A stretch of DNA of 64,000 nucleotides. Source: Streptomyces sp. TG1A-60 (GTDB taxonomy: Bacteria; Actinomycetota; Actinomycetes; Streptomycetales; Streptomycetaceae). Positions 26,024-34,793 of this stretch are shown here, one piece after another; position 1 is the first letter of the stretch; each line of letters starts with the position of its first letter. A program made the translations under genes and the position numbers. A model generated the notes under the pieces. The model was not told where the DNA came from. It saw only the letters and a program-made list of their open reading frames with translations, and searched no databases. Location: NCBI RefSeq assembly GCF_037201975.1, contig NZ_CP147520.1:1860001-1924000 (forward strand). The letters are read 5' to 3'.

Positions 26024-27786
26024 GCGGCGAGCCCTCCTTCGTGGGTTTGGCCCGCTTCGACGAGTGCGGCGTAGACCCCTCCGGCGTCGAGGAGGCCGGC
26101 GTGTTCGCCGATGGCGTCCACGCGTCCGCCGTCGAGCACCACGATGCGGTCGGCGTGCCGGACGGCGGCGAGCCGGTGGGCGACCAGCAGGACGGTCCGG
26201 CCGCCCGCGGCGTCCAGCAGTTCGCGGACGATGTGGGCCTCCCGGCGTTCGTCGACCGCGCTCGTGGCCTCGTCGAGGACGAGCACCCGGGCGTCGGCGA
26301 GCAGGGCGCGGGCGAGGGCGAGGCGCTGGCGTTGTCCGCCGGACAGGGTGGCGCCGCGTTCGCCGAGCACGGTGGCGTAGCCGTCGGGGAGGGCCGCGAT
26401 CTCGTCGTGGATGCCGGCGGTCCGTGCCGCGCGGAGAAGTTCGTCGTCCGTGGCGGACGGCCGGGCCAGGCGCAGGTTCTCGGCGATGGTGGCGTGGAAG
26501 AGGTAGGTCTCCTGCGAGACGACGGCGATGCCCCGCCGCAGTGAGTCGAGTGCGTACCCGGCCACGTCGCGGCCGTCCACGGTGATCCGGCCCTGCTGCG
26601 GGTCACCGTGGCGCAGGAGCAGGGCGAGCAGGGTGGACTTGCCGGCCCCGGAAGGGCCGACGACGGCGGTGGTACGCCCCGCCTCGGCGGTGAAGGTGAC
26701 CTCGCGGAGGGCGGGTGTCCCGGCGCCGTCGTAGCTGAACCCCACCTGTTCGAAGCGCACTTGGGGCGGGTCCGGCCAGTGCGCTGGTTCCGTCGCCGTG
26801 TCGGGGACCGAGGGGGCGGCGGTGCGCAGCGCCGCCAGCCCGTCCGCGGCCGACACTCCCAGGTACCCGGCGTGCCACTCGCGGGACAGGTCGCGTACGG
26901 GCCTGAAGCACTCGGAGGCCAGGAGCAGCACCAGGTAGGTGCCGGTCGGCGTGGTGGATCCGGTGACGGCCGACCAGCAGGCGAGCAGCGCGGCGGCCAC
27001 GGCGCCGCCCTGGATGGCCAGGTCGGTGAGTCCGGTGTCGACCAGCGACACCCGGAGCTTGGCGACGGTGGCCCGGTGCAGCGCCGCCGAACGCTCCTCC
27101 AGCCGCTGGCGGGTGCGTCCGACGGCGCCCGCGGCCCGCAGCGCGGGCATGCCCTGCAGTGCTTCGAGGTAGTCGGCGCCCAGTTGTTCGTAGGTGTCCC
27201 AGTGTTCCTTGCCGCGCTTGGCGAGGAGCCGGTCCCAGGCACGTGGGCCGAACAGGCCCAGCAGCAGCGCGGGTACGAGGCCGAGGAGGGCGAGCGGTTC
27301 GACGGCGGCCAGGACGGCGAGCAGCAGGGGCGGCACCGTGACGGTGACGAGGAGCTGCGGCAGGTAGCGGGAGACATAGGCGTCGACGCCCTCCACCCCG
27401 TCGACGAGGGCGGTGCGCACCGCCCCGGCGCGCGACGGCGGTCCTCCCGGCCGAAGACCGGAGGAGGTCAGGTGTGCGGGCCCGAGCCGTCCGAGGTGGG
27501 TGAGGAGTTCGTCCCGCAGACGCACCCTGACCCGCGCCCCGGCACGGGTGGCGGTACGCCGCTGCCAGTGGCCGAGCCCCGCGCGGGCGGCGACGACGAC
27601 GAGCGCTGCCCCGAGGAGCGGCGGGAGCCGGTCCGCGTCGCCCCGCGCCACGTCGGCGAGGGCGACCGCGAGCAGCACGGCCTGCGCGAGGTGGGCGAGG
27701 GTGACGGCCCCCTGCAGGAGCGTGGCCGCGAGCAGGGGGCGCTGTGCGTGCCGTGCGGCACGGCGCAGCTCGGGGTGGACGATCAC
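26020..27786 (-). CDS. ABC transporter fused permease/ATPase, CydD-like (exporter subunit 1)
   Basis: This 588-residue half-exporter has membrane segments in residues ~15-300 and a nucleotide-binding domain with GPSGAGKST, LSGGQRQRLALARALL, VLVLDEATSAVD and LLVAHR. The GTG start at 27786 overlaps the SagB-type gene's stop (GTGA), and its stop overlaps the next half-transporter, so it is translationally coupled on both sides. It most likely exports the cluster's peptide as a heterodimer with its partner. Confidence 0.87.
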   Translation of the reverse strand: MIVHPELRRAARHAQRPLLAATLLQGAVTLAHLAQAVLLAVALADVARGDADRLPPLLGAALVVVAARAGLGHWQRRTATRAGARVRVRLRDELLTHLGRLGPAHLTSSGLRPGGPPSRAGAVRTALVDGVEGVDAYVSRYLPQLLVTVTVPPLLLAVLAAVEPLALLGLVPALLLGLFGPRAWDRLLAKRGKEHWDTYEQLGADYLEALQGMPALRAAGAVGRTRQRLEERSAALHRATVAKLRVSLVDTGLTDLAIQGGAVAAALLACWSAVTGSTTPTGTYLVLLLASECFRPVRDLSREWHAGYLGVSAADGLAALRTAAPSVPDTATEPAHWPDPPQVRFEQVGFSYDGAGTPALREVTFTAEAGRTTAVVGPSGAGKSTLLALLLRHGDPQQGRITVDGRDVAGYALDSLRRGIAVVSQETYLFHATIAENLRLARPSATDDELLRAARTAGIHDEIAALPDGYATVLGERGATLSGGQRQRLALARALLADARVLVLDEATSAVDERREAHIVRELLDAAGGRTVLLVAHRLAAVRHADRIVVLDGGRVDAIGEHAGLLDAGGVYAALVEAGQTHEGGLAA

Positions 27787-28865
27787 GGGGTCCCCTCTTC
27801 GGAGTGGGTGGTGCCGAGGGCCAGGCCGTGGACGATCCAGTCCCTGCCCGGTGCGGCGCCGAGCGCGGCACCGAGGTCGGCCTGCTGCCAGGAGCCGACG
27901 GGGCGGCCGGCCAGGCCGTGCCGGCCGGCGGTCACATGGGCCATGTGGACGGCGAAGCCGGCGCGCAGGTGGGCCCTGCGGATCTGCGGGGCTTCGGCGT
28001 CCGTCGGGCAGCCGTGGCCGAGGAGAACGGCGCCCGCGTCCGCGATCCACGCCTGGCCCGCGGCCCAGGCGGCGAGGGTCGGGCGGGCCTCACCGGCGGC
28101 GAGACGGCGCACTGTGCCGTCGGGCGCCGGCTCGACGAGCGCGGGCTGTGGTTCGCCGACGGCCGCGCACCACGCGAGTTCGCCGGCGCCGGCCTCGACG
28201 GCGGTCGCGAGCACCGCCCGCAGGGCCTCCTGGGGCGGGGTACCCCGCAGCGGTGGCCGGGCGCTGCGGCGGGTCAGCAGGTCGCGGGGGGTGGGTGCGT
28301 CCACGGTCCGGCGTGCCGCCTCGGGCGGGGCGAAGTGCAGTGCGCCGAGGGGGTCTTCGGTGTGCCCGTCGAGGTGGACTTCCCCGGGCCCTGTGCCCAG
28401 AGCGCGCGCCGCGAGCCACAGCGCGGCGGCGGCGTGCCCGGTGTCCAGCAGGATCAGTGGCCAGGCACGGTGGTCGTAGTGCGAGATCGTGCGCTGCGCG
28501 GTGACGGAGAGTTCGACGGTGGCACCGGGCGGTGTCCCGTGGGGTGCCGGGCCGAGACGGTGCACACTGTGGCCCAGCGGGTCGTAGCCGTAGCGTCCGG
28601 GCGGCAGTGGGCAGCCGGTGCCCACGACGAGCCGGGCGTCCACCGGGTGCAGCGCGCCGGCGGACGGGGCGGGCCGCAGCCGTGCGGACCCGTCCGAGGC
28701 CGCCAGGGACAGATGGAGCAGCCGGCCCAGGTCGAGTTCTGCGGGGCCTGAGTCCGGCAGGGGAAGCGCCGGTCCGGGCCACGGTGGGACGGCGGACCCG
28801 GCAGGTGTGTCCGGGCCCGGCTTCTGTGGAGTGCGGGCCTGGGCCAGCGCGGTGACGAGATCCAC
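27783..28865 (-). CDS. SagB-type (nitroreductase-fold) azoline dehydrogenase
   Basis: This 360-residue protein has the SagB/McbC nitroreductase layout: RPAPSAGALHPVDARLVV (the R-x-x-P-S-x-G-x-x-x-P motif), SHYDHRAWPLILLDTGHAAAALWLAARALG and a partial second repeat with AHLRAGFAVHMAHV. FMN-dependent members oxidise azolines, made by YcaO proteins, to aromatic azoles. The start is ten bp after the YcaO stop; the end overlaps the exporter start. The C-terminal half is degenerate, as in many TOMM dehydrogenases, so activity is inferred from context plus the N-terminal motif. Confidence 0.82.
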   Translation of the reverse strand: MDLVTALAQARTPQKPGPDTPAGSAVPPWPGPALPLPDSGPAELDLGRLLHLSLAASDGSARLRPAPSAGALHPVDARLVVGTGCPLPPGRYGYDPLGHSVHRLGPAPHGTPPGATVELSVTAQRTISHYDHRAWPLILLDTGHAAAALWLAARALGTGPGEVHLDGHTEDPLGALHFAPPEAARRTVDAPTPRDLLTRRSARPPLRGTPPQEALRAVLATAVEAGAGELAWCAAVGEPQPALVEPAPDGTVRRLAAGEARPTLAAWAAGQAWIADAGAVLLGHGCPTDAEAPQIRRAHLRAGFAVHMAHVTAGRHGLAGRPVGSWQQADLGAALGAAPGRDWIVHGLALGTTHSEEGTP

Positions 28866-28875
28866 TGGGTGGTCC

Positions 28876-30255
28876 TCACATGTGGGGCGGAGGAGCCAGC
28901 GTGAAGTCCTCCGGCGCGCTCGGCGCGGTCGTGCGCCACCCGCGGGCCACGGCGGCGTCGGCGAGGCGCGGGGAGCCGAAGTACCCGAAAGCCGCCGGGG
29001 CGTTGGGGATGAGGCCGGAGACGAGGACCCGGGCGACGCGCAGCGCCGTTTCGGCCACGTCCTCGGTGGTGAGGTCGAACGTCATGAGGCGGTGGCCGCC
29101 GTCGTGGAGCGCGCGCCGAAGTCGGTCCCGGCTGCCGGGCTCGACCGCGTCGACGGGTATGGTCCCGTGCGCGGGCTCGGTGAACCGGCGGGCCTCGGGC
29201 GCCATCCGCTCGTCCAGCCAGACCTGTACGTGCGCGCCCAGGTCCCGTACGTGGGCGAAGCCTTCGCCGCAGGCGTCGAGGTAGCGGCGGTCCTCGCGGT
29301 GGTCGAGGTAGAGCCCGCGTGCCAGCAGCCCCGCCTCGACGGCCTGGAACACCCAGCCGTCGGGATCGGCGAGGCCCTGGGTGAAGACCCAGGTGTGGAC
29401 GGCCTCCAGTACGGCCTTGCGGGCGGCCTCGGCCGGGTCGTACTTGCAGGCGAACCCGGCGGCGTAGAGGCCGAGTCGGCGGTCGTGGACGAGTGCGGCC
29501 ATACAGGGGGCGAACTCCGAGGGCATCTCGGCGAGGTGGACGTCGAGCCCGGATCCGGCGAGGTCGTCGGCGAGGCCGGGCACGCTAGCCGGGTCGATGC
29601 CACGGGTCGGGCCGTCGAGGTGCCACCACAGTTCGAGGGCGTCGCGTTCGACGATCTCCAGCAGGCCGCGCTCGACCGCGTCGTCGAAGCCCTGCCCGGT
29701 GGCGATGCCCGCGTAGTTGAGGTGGTGGGTGCGGGGCAGCGAACGCAACTCGCCCTGGCGCCAGTTGAGGTGGGTGAGAGCGACCGGTGCCCAGACCTCG
29801 GCTCTCTCCCCGTCGGGCAGCCGTTCCTCGCCGCGTGTCCACAGGGACGGGGTGTCGGGGGTGAGGGGGCGGTAGGGGAACCGCTCGCGGGCGTACTGCC
29901 AGTCGGCGTAGGCGGGCAACTCGTCGGGTCCGTACAGCCGCAGGCCCCTGCCCACCAGTTCGGCGGCGGTGGCGCGCAGCGGGGCGTCGGGGTGTCCGGG
30001 CGGGGGCACGCGGTTGCCGCAGTAGCGCTCGACTCCCTCGGCTATCGCGGCGATCCGGGCACCCTCGGGGTCGCCGAAGGTGGTGCCGAGCGACACCCGG
30101 TCAGCCGGCCACAGGCCGAGCTTGCGGGCATCGGCGATCTCCGCGGTGAGCGCGGTGTAGCGGGGTGGGGTGCCCGGAGGGTGCTCGACGGGCTTGACCT
30201 TGCGGACGATGCCGCACACGGGGTCGACCAGGGCTTCCAGCGGCAGCGCCGTCAT
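28876..30255 (-). CDS. YcaO-domain azoline-forming cyclodehydratase (TOMM D protein)
   Basis: This 459-residue YcaO protein carries the ATP/Mg-binding signatures IAEGVERYCGN and EIVERDALELWW and a long downstream core ending EDFTLAPPPHM. In TOMM pathways it uses ATP to cyclise Ser/Thr/Cys side chains of the precursor onto the preceding amide. Its E1-like partner lies two genes upstream as a separate protein, the split C + D arrangement. A canonical C-terminal PxPxP is not exact here (APPPH). It is coupled to the hydrolase by ATGA overlap. Confidence 0.88.
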   Translation of the reverse strand: MTALPLEALVDPVCGIVRKVKPVEHPPGTPPRYTALTAEIADARKLGLWPADRVSLGTTFGDPEGARIAAIAEGVERYCGNRVPPPGHPDAPLRATAAELVGRGLRLYGPDELPAYADWQYARERFPYRPLTPDTPSLWTRGEERLPDGERAEVWAPVALTHLNWRQGELRSLPRTHHLNYAGIATGQGFDDAVERGLLEIVERDALELWWHLDGPTRGIDPASVPGLADDLAGSGLDVHLAEMPSEFAPCMAALVHDRRLGLYAAGFACKYDPAEAARKAVLEAVHTWVFTQGLADPDGWVFQAVEAGLLARGLYLDHREDRRYLDACGEGFAHVRDLGAHVQVWLDERMAPEARRFTEPAHGTIPVDAVEPGSRDRLRRALHDGGHRLMTFDLTTEDVAETALRVARVLVSGLIPNAPAAFGYFGSPRLADAAVARGWRTTAPSAPEDFTLAPPPHM

Positions 30256-31733
30256 CTCAGGATCTCCTGTACGGGATCGGTGGGGGTGGGACGGGAGCGG
30301 AGCACGGGCAGACGGAGCGCCACGTGCCCGGGGTCGACCTCGCGCCGGGAGGCGAGGAGCCGGGTGGCCGTGACCGGGTCGTCGCCGGTGTGGGGGTTGC
30401 GGGCGTGGACGGGGAAGTGGTGGCCGGTGATCTCCAGGCGGAGCCGGGTGCCGGCGGGCAGCCGCCGTGCGAGCCGGCCGAGCCCCACGGTGAACTCGGC
30501 GGCCCTTCCCGGGGGATCCGCGCGGCGGACGATTCCGACGGCGAGCCGCTCGGCCGCCCCTTCAGGGGTGACCGCGACGAGCCGTGCCGCCCAGTCCGCG
30601 GAGGGGGTGTCGGCGGTCGCCCTCACACGGACCTCGGCGGCGCCGACGACATCCAGCGGGCGCGGCAGCGGCGGGGTGGCGAACAGGCAGCGGTCGGGCG
30701 TGCCCTCCGTGGGAACGGTCAACTCCTCGGACAGGACCGGCCGTTCGGGGTCGGCCGTAAAGGAGGCACCGTGCAGCAGCCGTACGTGCTGAGTGCGCGG
30801 CTCGCCCTGGGTCCGGGCGGGCACCCACAGGGGGCCGCCGCCCAGCGCGACGGCGCCCCGGTGTCCGGAGACAAGGCCCTCGGTGAGAGCGAGCCGGGCC
30901 CAGCGCGCGTAGAGATCGCCGAGGCTCACCCGGTGCGCGGGCCGGGCGTCGGTGCCGGGCGCGGCGGCGAGGCGGTGCCCCCAGGGGCCGAGCAGCAGCC
31001 GCGCGGAGGGGCCGCCCCAGCGGCGCCACAGCGCGACGGTGTCCTCGGTGAAGTGGTCGTGGTGGCCGCCCACCGCGAGCAGGGGCATCCCGGCGCGCTC
31101 GGCCCGTGAAGTGAGCCGGCCGCGCTCGCGGTGCCGCCACAGGCCCGGCCAGGAGGGAAGGCTCCGGCCGAGCCGGGCAGGGAGATCGATCAGCGGCAGG
31201 TGGGCAAGGATGCCGGGGTCCGTGGTGAGTACGTCCGCCAGGGCGTCCTCGTCGGAGTCGCGCCGGTCGCCATGGGCGGCCCACCACCCCGCGCGGGCCG
31301 CCAGCCGTTCCACGCCGGAGGGCTCGCGTGCCGTATCGGCGGCGCCGAGCGCGGGCACGGCGGCGATGACGGCGTCGGGGCGGGCGTCCTCGGGCGCGTC
31401 GAGCGCGAGGGCGACGGCGCAGTGGGCGGCGTAGGAGGCGCCGACCGCCACGACGCGCCCGTCGCTCCAGGGCTGCCGGCGGATCCAGCGGGCGGTCAGC
31501 GCCCCGTCGGCGGCCTCGTTCTCGTACGGGTGCCACTCCCCGGGCGACGCGTGCCTGCCGCGTACGTCCTGGACGAGGGCGGCGAACCCTCGTTCGGCCC
31601 ACCCCCGCAGTTCGGCGCGGTGCCGGCGTCGGTCGTAGGGCGTGCGGATGAGGACGGCGGGGAAGGGCCCCTCGCCGTCCGGGAGCCGGCCGTCGGTGGC
31701 GAGGCCCTCGACGGGCTCGGTGAACGCCGTCAT
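30252..31733 (-). CDS. CocE/NonD-family alpha/beta hydrolase (S15 peptidase-like)
   Basis: This 493-residue protein has an alpha/beta-hydrolase core with a nucleophile elbow at VGASYAAH and His in LLGPWGHRLA. A C-terminal jelly-roll domain follows (RLEITGHHFPVHARNP), typical of cocaine esterase/X-prolyl dipeptidyl peptidase relatives. Embedded in a RiPP operon, it is the best candidate for leader or end processing of the peptide, but no substrate can be deduced. The ATG at 31733 overlaps the preceding stop (ATGA); an upstream extension is out-of-frame noise. Confidence 0.82.
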   Translation of the reverse strand: MTAFTEPVEGLATDGRLPDGEGPFPAVLIRTPYDRRRHRAELRGWAERGFAALVQDVRGRHASPGEWHPYENEAADGALTARWIRRQPWSDGRVVAVGASYAAHCAVALALDAPEDARPDAVIAAVPALGAADTAREPSGVERLAARAGWWAAHGDRRDSDEDALADVLTTDPGILAHLPLIDLPARLGRSLPSWPGLWRHRERGRLTSRAERAGMPLLAVGGHHDHFTEDTVALWRRWGGPSARLLLGPWGHRLAAAPGTDARPAHRVSLGDLYARWARLALTEGLVSGHRGAVALGGGPLWVPARTQGEPRTQHVRLLHGASFTADPERPVLSEELTVPTEGTPDRCLFATPPLPRPLDVVGAAEVRVRATADTPSADWAARLVAVTPEGAAERLAVGIVRRADPPGRAAEFTVGLGRLARRLPAGTRLRLEITGHHFPVHARNPHTGDDPVTATRLLASRREVDPGHVALRLPVLRSRPTPTDPVQEILR

Positions 31734-32683
31734 CCGGCCTTCCCCGGCATGGGGGCGACGTCGGGGACGGGCAGGACGGGGTGCTCGGTGACGGTCAGCG
31801 TGCGCAGGTCGACGCGCCGGAGCCGGCGCCGCGCGGGCAGTCCGCCGAGGTGGGGGGTGCCGGTGGCCCACCGGGTGAGGTCGTCTGCGAGCAGGGCGGC
31901 GAGCAACCCGGCCGCGGTAGCGGTGAGGTGTACGGACGCGCCGGACGTGCGAGGTCCGCTCCAGTAGGCGGCCAGCTCGCGGTGCGCCGGCGTGGCGGCC
32001 AGCCTGCGGGCACGGACATGGGCCGAGGTGACGTCCCCCGGAGCGGCCGCGAGGGGCTCGACGCAGACCTGCCAGCCCTCACGGTGGCAGCGCAGCCAGG
32101 CGATGCCGCGCTCGGGCAGCCGGTCGGCGGCGTCCCACAGCCCTTCGGGAACGGGACCGTCAAGACACCACACGACGGCGGCGGGCACCGCGTCGGCCGG
32201 GGCGCCGGATGCGGCCCGGTGTACGCGGGCCAGGTCGTCGCGTGCCGGGGGAGTCGCGCCCGCCGGACTGCCGGACGTCGCCGGAGCCGCGTCGGCCAGG
32301 CCGCCGGACGCCACGGGGGCCACCCCGGTCGGGTCCCCGGGTTCCGCCGACCGTGGCCGCGCGCCCGAGGATCGCAGGAGCGCGGCCAGCGGCTCGGTGA
32401 GCACGGGATCGCCCAGCAGCAGGACGTCCCGGCGCTCGGCGGGCCATTCGGCGCGGCGCGGACCGCCCGCCAGGTAGCCGGCACCGTCGAAGGCCCGGAC
32501 GAGCCGGTCGAGTTCGGCGTCCGGCTCGCCGGTGGACCGGCCGGACAGCCGGGAGAGCAGAGCGCTGTCGTCCGCGTCACCCGTCCGTACGGTGAGGAAC
32601 TCCCCGTCGGCCGTGCGGACGGCGAGCCCCCGCCCGGGTACGGCGACGATCTCGACACCGGATGCGAGCTGGCTGCGGGACAC
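31730..32683 (-). CDS. E1-like/Ocin-ThiF-like TOMM partner protein (cyclodehydratase C component)
   Basis: This 317-residue protein follows the precursor gene. It has an N-terminal winged-helix-like region (EIVAVPGRGLAVRTADGEFLTV), a Rossmann-like strand VLLLGDPVLTEPLAALLRSSG, and a C-terminal block HLTATAAGLLAALLADDLTRWATG...RRVDLRTLTVTEHPVLP, as seen in E1-like proteins that bind TOMM leader peptides and activate YcaO. Paired zinc-binding Cys residues are not obvious. An Ala/Pro/Gly-rich insert lies mid-protein. The GTG at 32683 has AGGAGA seven bases upstream. Confidence 0.75.
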   Translation of the reverse strand: MSRSQLASGVEIVAVPGRGLAVRTADGEFLTVRTGDADDSALLSRLSGRSTGEPDAELDRLVRAFDGAGYLAGGPRRAEWPAERRDVLLLGDPVLTEPLAALLRSSGARPRSAEPGDPTGVAPVASGGLADAAPATSGSPAGATPPARDDLARVHRAASGAPADAVPAAVVWCLDGPVPEGLWDAADRLPERGIAWLRCHREGWQVCVEPLAAAPGDVTSAHVRARRLAATPAHRELAAYWSGPRTSGASVHLTATAAGLLAALLADDLTRWATGTPHLGGLPARRRLRRVDLRTLTVTEHPVLPVPDVAPMPGKAG

Positions 32684-32716
32684 GTCGGTTCTCCTGGGGA
32701 AGAGGGCCTGAGTGGG

Positions 32717-32752
32717 CGTGGGCCCGCCCGCACGGTGACGGGCGGGCCCACG
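32717..32752 (-). terminator. Strong 14-bp hairpin directly after the precursor gene (attenuator)
   Basis: CGTGGGCCCGCCCG (32717-32730) and its exact complement (32739-32752) flank an 8-nt loop, 22 bp after the precursor stop and before the E1-like gene. It should cause partial termination and/or 3'-end protection so that precursor mRNA exceeds enzyme mRNA, as is common in RiPP operons. Confidence 0.8.
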
Positions 32753-32774
32753 GTCGAGGGTGCTGGACCCGCGT

Positions 32775-32888
32775 TTACTCCTCGGTGTCGTCGAAGGGGT
32801 TCTCGACGAGCGCGTTGGAGTGGGAGGCCGAGTCGTGAGCCAGCTGGCCCGGGTCGGCGATCGGCGCGAAGACCTGCTCGTTGTCCAT
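32775..32888 (-). CDS. Putative RiPP (TOMM) precursor peptide, 37 aa
   Basis: The short frame from the ATG at 32888 (AAGGAGA a few bases upstream) to TAA encodes a 37-residue acidic peptide starting MDNEQVFAPIADPGQLAHD. Residues 16-25 are LAHDSASHSN, and the tail ENPFDDTEE is acidic. It has no Cys; modifiable residues are Ser20, Ser22, Ser24 and Thr35, with His18 and His23 interleaved. Its position directly before the E1-like and YcaO genes, its excellent ribosome site and the hairpin behind it make it the obvious precursor. Which part is leader and which is core is not known; S-x-S-x-S flanked by His is the likely modified region. Confidence 0.78.
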   Translation of the reverse strand: MDNEQVFAPIADPGQLAHDSASHSNALVENPFDDTEE

Positions 32889-32944
32889 GAACTCTCCTTC
32901 GTCGCAAGGGAAGTACGGCACTCCTTTGAGCGCCACATGACAAC

Positions 32945-33766
32945 TTACTGAATATGATTTTCATATTCTAGTCCCGGGAGGGGGTGATCTGGGTAACACA
33001 CCGGCCAGCCGCCCTCGGGGTCCCGGCCGACCCGTCCCGCCACCTTGAGCACCTCCGCGAGCAGCCCGGGGGTGACGACCTCCTTCGGGGTCCCGTCGGC
33101 CACCACGCGGCCGTCCCGCAGGGCGACTATCCGCTCGGCGAACCGGGCCGCGTGGGCCAGGTCGTGCAGCACCATCACGACGGTGAGGCCGCGCTCCTCG
33201 CGCAGCCGCACCACGGTCCGCAGCACATCGAGTTGGTGATGCAGGTCCAGGTAGGTGGTCGGCTCGTCGAGCAGCAGGACGCGGGTGTCCTGGGCCAGCG
33301 CCATCGCGAGCCGGACCCGCTGCCGCTCACCCCCGGACAGCGCGTCGATGTCACGCTCGGCCCACTGCTCCACGCCGACGTCGCGCAGTGCACGCCGTAC
33401 GACGGGGTCGTCGCCCTCGCGCAGCATGCCGAGCGGGCCGCGCGCCGCATACCGCCCCTGCCTGACGAGGTGCCGGACGGTCATACCGGGGACGGCCGGG
33501 GCCGACTGGTGCAGCAGCGCGACCCGCCGGGCGGTGGCGCGCCGGGAGAGCCCTGCGAGGTCGTCGCCGCCGAGCAGGACGCGCCCCTCGTCCGGCCGCA
33601 GCAGGCCGGCGGCCAGCCGCAACAGGGTCGACTTGCCGCAGCCGTTGAGGCCGATGAGGGCGGTCAGCTCGCCCGGTTCGACGGTCACGTCGACGCCGCG
33701 CAGCACGGGGCGGCCGGGATAGCCGAAGCGGACTTTCTCGACGCGGATACCCACGGGTTCGGTCAT
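32945..33766 (-). CDS. Metal-chelate ABC transporter ATP-binding protein (FecE/FepC-like)
   Basis: This 273-residue ATPase has GLNGCGKST, LSGGERQRVRLAMALAQ, LLLDEPTTYLDLHHQ and VLHDLAHAARF, the standard form for FecCD-type siderophore importers. The ATG at 33766 follows permease 2 by 19 bp. Its last codons (LEYENHIQ) overlap the palindromic regulator box in front of the RiPP precursor gene, so the operator has been built into the coding sequence. Transcripts of the importer could read on into the RiPP genes. Confidence 0.92.
   Translation of the reverse strand: MTEPVGIRVEKVRFGYPGRPVLRGVDVTVEPGELTALIGLNGCGKSTLLRLAAGLLRPDEGRVLLGGDDLAGLSRRATARRVALLHQSAPAVPGMTVRHLVRQGRYAARGPLGMLREGDDPVVRRALRDVGVEQWAERDIDALSGGERQRVRLAMALAQDTRVLLLDEPTTYLDLHHQLDVLRTVVRLREERGLTVVMVLHDLAHAARFAERIVALRDGRVVADGTPKEVVTPGLLAEVLKVAGRVGRDPEGGWPVCYPDHPLPGLEYENHIQ
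32949..32968 (-). promoter_or_regulatory. Zur-like Fur-family box 1 (RiPP operon)
   Basis: GAATATGATTTTCATATTC (32950-32968) is a perfect 19-bp palindrome. The 15-mer TGAATATGATTTTCA (32949-32963) differs at one position from TGAAAATGATTTTCA, the 7-1-7 form I recall for actinobacterial Zur boxes. It lies ~60 bp upstream of the precursor start, inside the end of the ATPase gene. It does not resemble the DmdR/IdeR iron box. Confidence 0.68.
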
Positions 33767-33785
33767 GTTCTGTCCTTCGTCGACA

Positions 33786-34793
33786 TCAGAACGTTCGGCT
33801 CGGCGTCCGGCGCACGACGACCAGCAGCAGCACCGCTCCGAGGCAGGTGGTGAGCGCCCCGACCGGCAGCGTGAACCGTCCGGAGTCCAGCACGACGGCC
33901 AGCAGCCGCGAGGACAGTTGCGCCACCGCGTCCGCCCCGCCCACCACGGCCGCCCCGACGAGGGCGGCACCAGGCAGCGTCAGCCGCAGGTCCGCGCCGA
34001 ACAGGGCGAACGCGAGGTGCGGCACCAGCAGCCCCACGAAACCCAGCGCCCCCACGGCAGCCACCGCGCCCGCTGTCAGTGCCACGGCGCACAACAGGGC
34101 GAGGCTCCGGGCGCGCGCGGCGGACAGCCCCGCCGCACCGGCGATGTCGTCGCCGCAGCGCAGCAGGGTCAGCGGACCCGCCAGCAGCCACGCCGGCGCG
34201 CCCCAGGCCAACGCCCACGGCCACAACAGGTGCCAGTGCTCCCACACCCGGCCCTCCGTCGTACCGACGAGCCACTGGACGACACTGCCGAGCTCCCCCG
34301 GCGCCACCAGCAGCACCATGGCGGTGAGCCCACCGAGGACCGCCGACACCAGCACCCCGTACACGGCGGTCTGCGCGGGATCGCCGCCGCCACGCCCGGC
34401 GAGCAGCCACAGGAACGCCGCCCCGGTGAACCCGCCCAGACACGCGGCGACGACGACCGCGAGCGGCGATTCCCACCCCGCCAGCCCGAGGCCGGTCGCG
34501 GTGACGGCCCCGAGCACCGCGCCCGGAGTCACGCCCGTGACCTCGGGCCCGGCGAGCGGGTTGCGCAGGGCGGACTGCAGCACCAGACCCGCCACACCGA
34601 GGCATGCCCCCGCGCCGAGGGCCACCAGCAGCCGGGGCAGGCGGAGTTGGAGCAGGATGTGCCGCTCCGTCGCGTCACCGCCCCCGCCGAGGACGTCCCA
34701 GACCACGGCGGGGGACATGCCGCGACCGGCCAACAGGCCCCCGCAGGCGCACAGGACGACGAGTACCGCGAGCACCCCGAAACGCCGGCTCAC
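33786..34793 (-). CDS. FecCD-family permease 2
   Basis: This 335-residue multi-spanning permease carries the FecCD signature RLPRLLVALGAGACLGVAGL, then LRNPLAGPEVTGVTPGA and GFVGLLVPHLAF. The GTG at 34793 overlaps the stop of permease 1 (GTGA), so the two are made together as a heterodimeric channel for a metal-chelate complex. A much longer upstream in-frame reading is arginine/glycine-rich and not coding. Confidence 0.9.
   Translation of the reverse strand: MSRRFGVLAVLVVLCACGGLLAGRGMSPAVVWDVLGGGGDATERHILLQLRLPRLLVALGAGACLGVAGLVLQSALRNPLAGPEVTGVTPGAVLGAVTATGLGLAGWESPLAVVVAACLGGFTGAAFLWLLAGRGGGDPAQTAVYGVLVSAVLGGLTAMVLLVAPGELGSVVQWLVGTTEGRVWEHWHLLWPWALAWGAPAWLLAGPLTLLRCGDDIAGAAGLSAARARSLALLCAVALTAGAVAAVGALGFVGLLVPHLAFALFGADLRLTLPGAALVGAAVVGGADAVAQLSSRLLAVVLDSGRFTLPVGALTTCLGAVLLLVVVRRTPSRTF

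Noticed and set aside
24245..27786. True cydDC genes for cytochrome bd assembly
   Set aside because: No cydAB nearby, and both halves are translationally coupled to the SagB/YcaO genes, so peptide export is the better reading.
32950..32968. Iron (DmdR/IdeR) box
   Set aside because: The palindrome lacks the TTAGGTTAGGC-type pattern of actinobacterial iron boxes and fits the Fur-family/Zur form instead. Similarity to the E. coli Fur box is partial, and in Streptomyces iron control runs mainly through DmdR.
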